NCBI GenBank assembly: GCA_029891385.1 | Contig: CM057230.1 | Location: 17,249,372 to 17,313,371 of the forward strand | Direction: 5' to 3' | Source of the DNA: Erythroxylum novogranatense | Lineage: Eukaryota > Streptophyta > Magnoliopsida > Malpighiales > Erythroxylaceae | Length of the DNA stretch: 64,000 bases | Shown: positions 58,801 through 64,000 of the stretch, piece by piece | How the letters are laid out: each line of letters begins with the position of its first letter | Position numbering within the stretch: the stretch's first letter is position 1 | Position numbers and translations under genes: made by a program | The notes under the pieces: generated by a model | Seen by the model: only the letters and a program-made list of their open reading frames with translations | The model's database searches: none | Told to the model about the DNA's origin: nothing

Positions 58801-59640
58801 ATGTTGTTTCAGGTGCACAATCGTTTAACGGAGAGAAGGTTCTTATTGATCTTTGGCACATGTAAAACCTTATAAAAAATAATGGACTTGGATTTAGTGG
58901 GAAGAAAGAAACTACCGGTGTTTTTAATGGGGACTTCATAGCCATCACCGACTTGGAAATTGTCATCTCCTCTGTAAGGTGAATAGACGGACAGGTTGTT
59001 CATGTCATTTGTGATGTGATGGGTTGCACCAGAGTCAAGAATCCATGACCCTTGCGGAGTTGATCTCGTGGTGTGAGCATGATAGGCACCTAGAGAACGA
59101 GATGTGCGTTGAGTGGACAGTGGAAGCCTAGTTTGATATTTTGCAATTTTCCCATGTAAGAGCCAACAGGTTTTTGCAGTGTGATGAGGTTTGTCATAGT
59201 ACTGACGAATGATTTCGTGATGTTCAGACATACCAGGCACGATAGAAGTAGGCGAGATGACGGGTTGGCTGCTGGAGGACGGACGGTGATTGGGACGACC
59301 AAAGCCTTTTGAAACACCTGAAAGTTGTTTGGACAAGACATACATAGAAGGCATCTGAGTCGCGTCATCCAGTCGTGCCTGACATTTGAGGAAGTGCTCA
59401 AAATCAACAAGTTTTTCATAAAGATCATCAAAGCAGATCGAAGTCTCCCGCGCATGAATCACAGCATTGACATCTTTAAAATCAGCGAATAAACCATTCA
59501 AAGTGTGGATTCCCAAATCCATATCATCAATGGGGGAACTGACAATAGCAATTTCATCGGCTATGCCTTTAATTTCCTTCAAATATTCAGAGATATTTTG
59601 GTTACCCTTTCGAATACAAATCAATTTTTCTTTTAGAGAC
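55861..59640 (-). mobile_element. Copia element inserted in TNL-3, truncated at its 5' side
   Basis: Minus-strand Copia element. A probable 3' LTR starts at 55861 (TGAATAAAAGG, CA-ending on its strand) and ends before a purine tract (TTGCGGGGGCG, about 56050-56038). RNase H and reverse transcriptase follow (56090-57550), then integrase and gag, up to 59640, where a Gypsy LTR cuts it. No 5' LTR is present. The 3' LTR's inner border is uncertain by some tens of bases. Confidence 0.8.
56090..59624 (-). pseudogene. Copia polyprotein remnant
   Basis: In coding order: gag (ICIRKGNQNISEYLKEIKGI), a knuckle-like stretch (YDKPHHTAKTCWLLHG), protease with intact DSGA (SWILDSGATHHITND), and integrase (FTKYTWVYLLKYKYDVLP, SDNGGEFLKLKPHL). 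A linker follows, then reverse transcriptase pieces (YFLGIELVPNSDGIFLSQQR), and RNase H (SSAKAEYRVVANTVAKVKWL) with HISTLD at the end. Frames break at about 58800, 58430, 57940, 57550 and 56590, so it is dead. Domain order protease-integrase-reverse transcriptase confirms Copia. Confidence 0.8.
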
Positions 59641-60062
59641 TGGTCGGGTCAGTCGTGCTGGGCTCGAACCCAGTCATAACGACCCAAGGGTCGATCGGTC
59701 CATTCTTCAAAGATCAGTCTTATACCTATGTAAAGCCCGGGCCCAGTCCACGATCTCTTTGGCCCATTCGTAGGTGGAAGACTCCCATGCATACGTAAAG
59801 ACTTAAACCTAATTATTGCTCCATATATAAAGTATAATTCTACCATAACAAAGGTACGTACTCACAAACCTAATTCTCTCTGCTTACAGCGAACCTACCT
59901 TCACCAAAAGACTGACTTGAGCGTCGGAGGGGCCAATCGGAAAATAACCCCCGACGTGCCTTCTTTGTTTTGAGGAACCTCACATCGAAATTCTCACGTG
60001 AAGCAATTGACTCCATGGATCCAAACGGTAACGTACAGTTTCGCCAAAATTCGACAGAACCA
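59641..60062 (+). repeat. 5' LTR of the Gypsy element
   Basis: Starts TGGTCGGG where Copia similarity ends and would end CA just before the primer-region words. It contains TATATAAAG near 59823-59832. The right border is an estimate because the partner LTR is not in the window. Confidence 0.55.
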
Positions 60063-61480
60063 ATTGACGCCCACCGTGGGGCCCGACATCAGGAAACCAT
60101 GTCTAGAAACACGCTATTCAGTCAGGCGGCGGCAACTAATCCTGATATAACCACTGTCACGGCTCTGGCGTTACAACGGATGGGTTTGTGGCTACCTGCA
60201 ACCCTGCCGCCGGCTCATCATGTTTCCCGCACGGAATCTTCGGACCCGAATGATCAACCGCAACCTCAAAACATGGAATAGGAAGAACAGAGCATAGCCT
60301 TGGAAGATAACGCTGGAATCAATGTGCGCCCGAATCTCCAGCACCAATCAGATGCAGATCCTCCGACGCCCGTGCATACCTCCCTCACCCGAAAACAGAT
60401 TGAGGAAGCAGCTGACCTGTTGATTCGCCAGATTCTACACTCTCAGCCAGCACAACAACAGCCGTCTGCACGGCAGACCAGTATGACGACCGATCGTCAC
60501 CCTACCGAAGCCCTAGAAAAAATTATGGGCGATCGGATCAATGCCACCATGACCTTCCGCCCGGATCGCCCAACAGCTCAATATAGCTCTCCCTTCACCT
60601 CGGCAATCTTGGATAGTCTCCCGGCGCCCGGTACCAAAATACCAACACCCAAAAAATACACTGGAAAGACTGATCCCCTGGACTACCTACAGCACTTCTA
60701 GTCGATGATGAATTTGCATTACATTCCGGATGACATTCAATGCAAGGCGTTCTGCACAGCCTTTCAAGAGGGAGCTCGACAGTGGTTCAATAGCTTACCT
60801 CCGAGCTGTATCACGTGCTTTGAGGACTTTAGATTGCTATTCCTCAACCAGTTCGCCACAAGTAAGAGGCCGCAGAAGACGGCCTTGAAGTGATGCGATT
60901 GACAAGGAGGAACGAAGCCTCACGGAATTCATTACTCGGTTCAATAATGAAGCGGTTGAGGTCCCCGACCTCACCTGCTCGTCCATGTTGGCAGCGCTTA
61001 TGAACAACACGAGGGATGAGGAGTTCAAAAAGTCGTTAGCCCTAGATCAACCCCGATCCATTCAGGAAATAAGAAACAGGGCGGGTAAGTACATTCAGCT
61101 CGAAGGAGTGCTGAAAAATACGAAACGTCGGACGGATGATCGCTCGCCAAATGATAGAGCGAGTGGTTCGCACAAGCGATAAAAAGACCCGTCGAAATGG
61201 AGAAAACCAACCGATCGACAGGGATATCGACAGGAGTTCACCCCGCTCAACAGACGATATGCAAAAGTATTAGCGATCATGAGAGCAGATGGAGAAACTA
61301 TCCGAGAACCCGACAAGATGAAGACTCCCTCCAAGGATAAGAACTCCGATTTATATTGTCGTTTTCACAAAGACATCGGTCATGATACGGAACATTGCTG
61401 ACAATTGAAAAGAGAGATCGAATCCCTCATCCAAAGGAGAAGGTTGAGCCGATTTGTGAAGTACGAGCAAAATATCGATT
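60063..61480 (+). pseudogene. Gypsy gag, interrupted
   Basis: Plus-strand frames from about 60096 include SRNTLFSQAAATNPDITTVT, TPKKYTGKTDPLDYLQHF, the gag core (DIQCKAFCTAFQEGARQWFN, FRLLFLNQFATS), MLAALMNNTRDEEFKKSLAL and a knuckle (CRFHKDIGHDTEHC). TAG codons near 60282 and 60702, a shift near 60893 and a TGA straight after the knuckle (61400) break it. Confidence 0.75.
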
Positions 61481-61583
61481 GAGATAACGAGCATAAGACT
61501 GGTCGGCCCTACAACAGACGGCAGTATGGGAGGCGGAATGATAGAAACGATGGAGGGAGGCAGAACGCGATGATCGACGCGAA

Positions 61584-62482
61584 GTGAGAGGTCGATCCAG
61601 GGCGCGAGGCGACAGGAATGTTGGGCAACAAGATGACCGACCAGTGAGGGTCATTAACATGATATTTGGTGGAAATGCAGCGGGGGGATCCACTGCTAAA
61701 GGAAGAAAGAGATATGCCAAGCAGGTCGGCAAAGACTCGTCAATCAAAAGAAAGAGGGAGGACGACGGGATGATATCGTTCGACAAGTCTGACCTTGATG
61801 GTGTAAGTTGTCCTCATGATGACGTGCTCGTTGTAAATTTGAACATGGACAGCAACGAGGTAAAGCGGGTGATGATTGATACGGGCAGCTCGGTCGACCT
61901 GTTGTACTATGATGCCTTCAAGCAGATGGAGGTACCCGAAGATCGACTACTGCCTATAGAAGGACCTATTAAAGGGTAATCGGAGCATCGGCCATCCGCT
62001 TGCCCGAGTCTGCTTGAAAGTGAAGTTCGTGCAAAGGCCGTCAAGTCGAGAAGGACGTTGAGTTCTTAGTGGTGAAGTTTCAAGGGGCGTACAATGCAAT
62101 AATTAGGCGGGCTACTCAAAACGTCCTTAGAGCGGTCGTCTCTACCTACTACCAAGCGATGAAATTCCCAACGCCCCATGGAATCGGTACTATCAGGGGT
62201 CAGCATAGAATCGTTAGGGAGTGTTACTTAGCGGAAACAAAAACACTAGACGGGGCGGTAGTCCTGATGAGCTCTCTTAATGTGAGAGCCGATGAGGAGA
62301 CGGAGAGGATGAACCCAGTGGAAGAAACGCAACCCATCGTACTGGATGAAGCCGATCGCTCTAGATTCACAAATCTAGGTTCCGAGCTCCAGAAGGACCT
62401 AGTTAAAGAAATCACGGATTGTTTGGTAAAAAATAGATCGGTCTTCGCTTGGGTACCGAGCGACATGCCTGGAATTTCTTGA
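61584..62482 (+). pseudogene. Gypsy aspartic protease and linker
   Basis: Contains VKRVMIDTGSSVDLLYYDAF with the intact DTGSS active site, followed by MEVPEDRLLPIEGPIKG. A short disrupted stretch follows (61980-62068), then FQGAYNAIIRRATQNVLRA and RFTNLGSELQKDLVKEITD, the usual linker to reverse transcriptase. Confidence 0.75.
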
Positions 62483-63514
62483 TCGGTTGCATCGCACTCC
62501 CTTGGTATTCTACAAGCCGATTAGACAAAAGAAGCGATGACATAGCAAAGAGCAACAGGAGGTGATCGAGAAAGAGATAGAGAAACTAATCGAAGCCGGG
62601 TTCATCCGAGAAGTCAAGTAACCTGAATGGCTCGTCAATGTGGTTTTAGTGAAAAAGAAGAACGTTAAGTGAAGAATGTGCATCGATTTCACCGATTTGA
62701 ACAAAGCATGTCCAAAGGACAGCTTCCCTTTGCCCAAGATCGACCAGTTAGTAGACTCCACCTCCGGACATGAACTTTTGAGCTTCTTGGATACTTTCTC
62801 GGGCTACCATCAAATTCAGATGAGTCTCAAAGACGAAGAAAAGACCGCCTTCATAACTGACCAGGGCACATATTGCTATCAAGTAATGTCGTTCGACTTG
62901 AAGAATGTGGGAGCCACTTACCAGCGGCTCGTCATGGAAGTCTTTAAGAAACAGATCAGCCAATCGGTCGAGGCCTATGTGGATGATATGGTGGTCAAAA
63001 GTAAGACGGTCGTGGGGCATGTGGAGGATCTCAGAGAGGTCTTCCAAACCCTTAACAAATTTCAGATGAATTGAACCCGAAAAAATGCATCTTTGGTGTG
63101 GCATCAGGAAAATTCCTGGGGTTCATGATTACTCAACGGGGGATTGAAGCTAATCTAGAGAAGATCGAAGCTATCATCCAAATGCCTTCACCGCAATGCT
63201 TGAAAGAAGTACAGATATTAACCGTTCAGATAGTCTTTCTGAGCAGGTTCGTTTACAGATTGGAAGACAAGTGCCTCTTGTTTTTCAAAATTTTGAGGAA
63301 AGCGAACGTAACCCAGTTTCAGTGGTCGGAGGAATGCGAGAAAGCATTTCAACATTTGAAGCAATATTTGTCTAGCCCACCCATCCTGCAAAGCCAAGTT
63401 GAGGGGGAGAATCTGATTTTATATTTGGCGGTCACAGAAGGGTCGATCAGCGCAGTACTTGTTCGATCAGAGGGAAATGAGCAATACCGATCTACTACGC
63501 CAAGAAGGTCTTGA
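62483..63514 (+). pseudogene. Gypsy reverse transcriptase
   Basis: Reads CIDFTDLNKACPKDSFPLPK, LLSFLDTFSGYHQIQM, FDLKNVGATYQRLVMEVF and the active site YVDDM, then KCIFGVASGKFLGFMITQRG and the first RNase H (FQWSEECEKAFQHLKQYLSS). TGA codons near 62540 and 62670, and a shift at 63072, disable it. The catalytic YVDD is intact. Confidence 0.85.
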
Positions 63515-63739
63515 CTGCACGTAAACGAGGTATGCGCCTATAGAAAAACTGGCTCTCTCCTTGATAACGGCGGCTCGGAAGCTAAGACCTTACTTCCAAC
63601 GCCATACCATCGAGGTATGGACCGACCAACCCCTCAGGCAGTGCCTTCAAAAACTCGAAACCTCGGGTCGACTAATAAAATGGGCGGTAGAGCCGGGGGA
63701 GTTCGACATACAATATAAACCCTGAACGACAATTAAGGG

Positions 63740-64000
63740 ACAGGTGTTGGCAAACTTCATTGCAGAGATGAGCCAGCCTAGCTCGCAAGGTGAGCAATAC
63801 CCTGCCTGGAGTTTATTCGTTGACGGGTCGTCTAACGCTGAGGGATGTGGAGCAGGAGTAGTATTGGTTAGCCCGCATATGAAAGAAAAGGTAGAATATG
63901 CCCTTCGGCTAGAATTCAAGGCCTCCAATAATGAAGCAGAATACGAGGCTCTAATAGCCGGCCTCCAATTGGCCAAGGAAATGAAAGTAAAACACCTAAG
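63740..64000 (+). pseudogene. Gypsy second RNase H domain (partial)
   Basis: Reads WSLFVDGSSNAEGCGAGVVL and LEFKASNNEAEYEALIAGL, the archaeal-type RNase H (RVT_3) with Asp in FVDGSS and Glu in NNEAEYEAL. It is open to the end of the window. Upstream there is a TGA near 63723, so the polyprotein as a whole is broken. Confidence 0.85.

Larger units (their letters stand above)
59641..64000 (+). mobile_element. Gypsy/Tat-type retrotransposon, runs off the right edge
   Basis: A plus-strand Ty3/Gypsy element begins at 59641 (TGGTCGGGTC) inside the Copia gag. The 5' LTR or leader extends to about 60062, followed by TTGACGCCCACCGTGGGGCC, typical of the primer region in large plant Gypsy elements. 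Gag, protease, reverse transcriptase and RNase H follow. A second RNase H domain is still open at 64000. Two RNase H domains are a hallmark of the Tat/Ogre lineage. Integrase and the 3' LTR are outside the window. Confidence 0.85.

Noticed and set aside
59641..64000. Integrated pararetrovirus
   Set aside because: Gag with CCHC, DTGSS protease, Tat-type second RNase H and a primer region of plant Gypsy type fit a retrotransposon; no movement-protein motif seen.

Overview
This is a window of plant nuclear DNA. It carries TIR-NB-LRR (TNL) immune-receptor genes, GT-AG introns, AT-rich spacers and layered LTR retrotransposons and PIF/Harbinger transposons. TNL genes of this form, together with fragments resembling ARF4, EBS/SHL and MED12, indicate a eudicot. 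I cannot name the species from sequence alone. No tRNA, rRNA or CRISPR array was seen. Only one protein-coding gene looks intact or nearly so, TNL-1. Almost everything else is a truncated gene, a pseudogene or a mobile element.

Layout. 1-1577: a Copia element on the minus strand, cut by the window edge, with its 5' LTR sitting inside a beta-amylase exon (amylase fragment 1578-2064). 2.4-10.2 kb and 11.9-25.8 kb: two copies of one segment, each holding a TNL gene and a T-complex-protein-11-like (TCP11) gene, all on the minus strand. Copy 1 has the best TNL (3077-6869) and a TCP11 that lost its 5' end. Copy 2 has a TNL with a one-base deletion (12445-16728) and a longer TCP11 split by a 3.4-kb TIR element (17882-21316) that carries two MED12 exons. 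A frameshifted pyruvate-kinase exon lies between the copies.

26.05-32.27 kb: a Copia element with matching 5-bp target duplications, itself split at the reverse-transcriptase active-site codons by a 1.4-kb solo LTR. 32.4-35.3 kb: a MITE and fragments of HSP20 and ARF4. 35.3-42.4 kb: an unnamed conserved plant gene broken by a gag-only retroelement (TR-GAG, 35302-37387) and by a two-ORF Harbinger transposon (38416-42291). 44-46.6 kb: a second, decayed Harbinger. 46.9-51.4 kb: a 4.5-kb long-LTR remnant.

52-55.9 kb: an EBS/SHL BAH fragment, a truncated alpha-galactosidase gene, a 49-bp pyruvate-kinase scrap, and a third TNL fragment whose intron holds a 332-bp TRIM. 55.86-64 kb: a Copia element interrupting that TNL fragment, abutted by a Gypsy/Tat-type element running off the right edge.

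The genes form no pathway. The region reads as an NLR cluster expanded by segmental duplication and then shredded by nested transposition. Exon joins were read by eye from GT-AG sites and family similarity. Family names come from remembered motifs, not searches.
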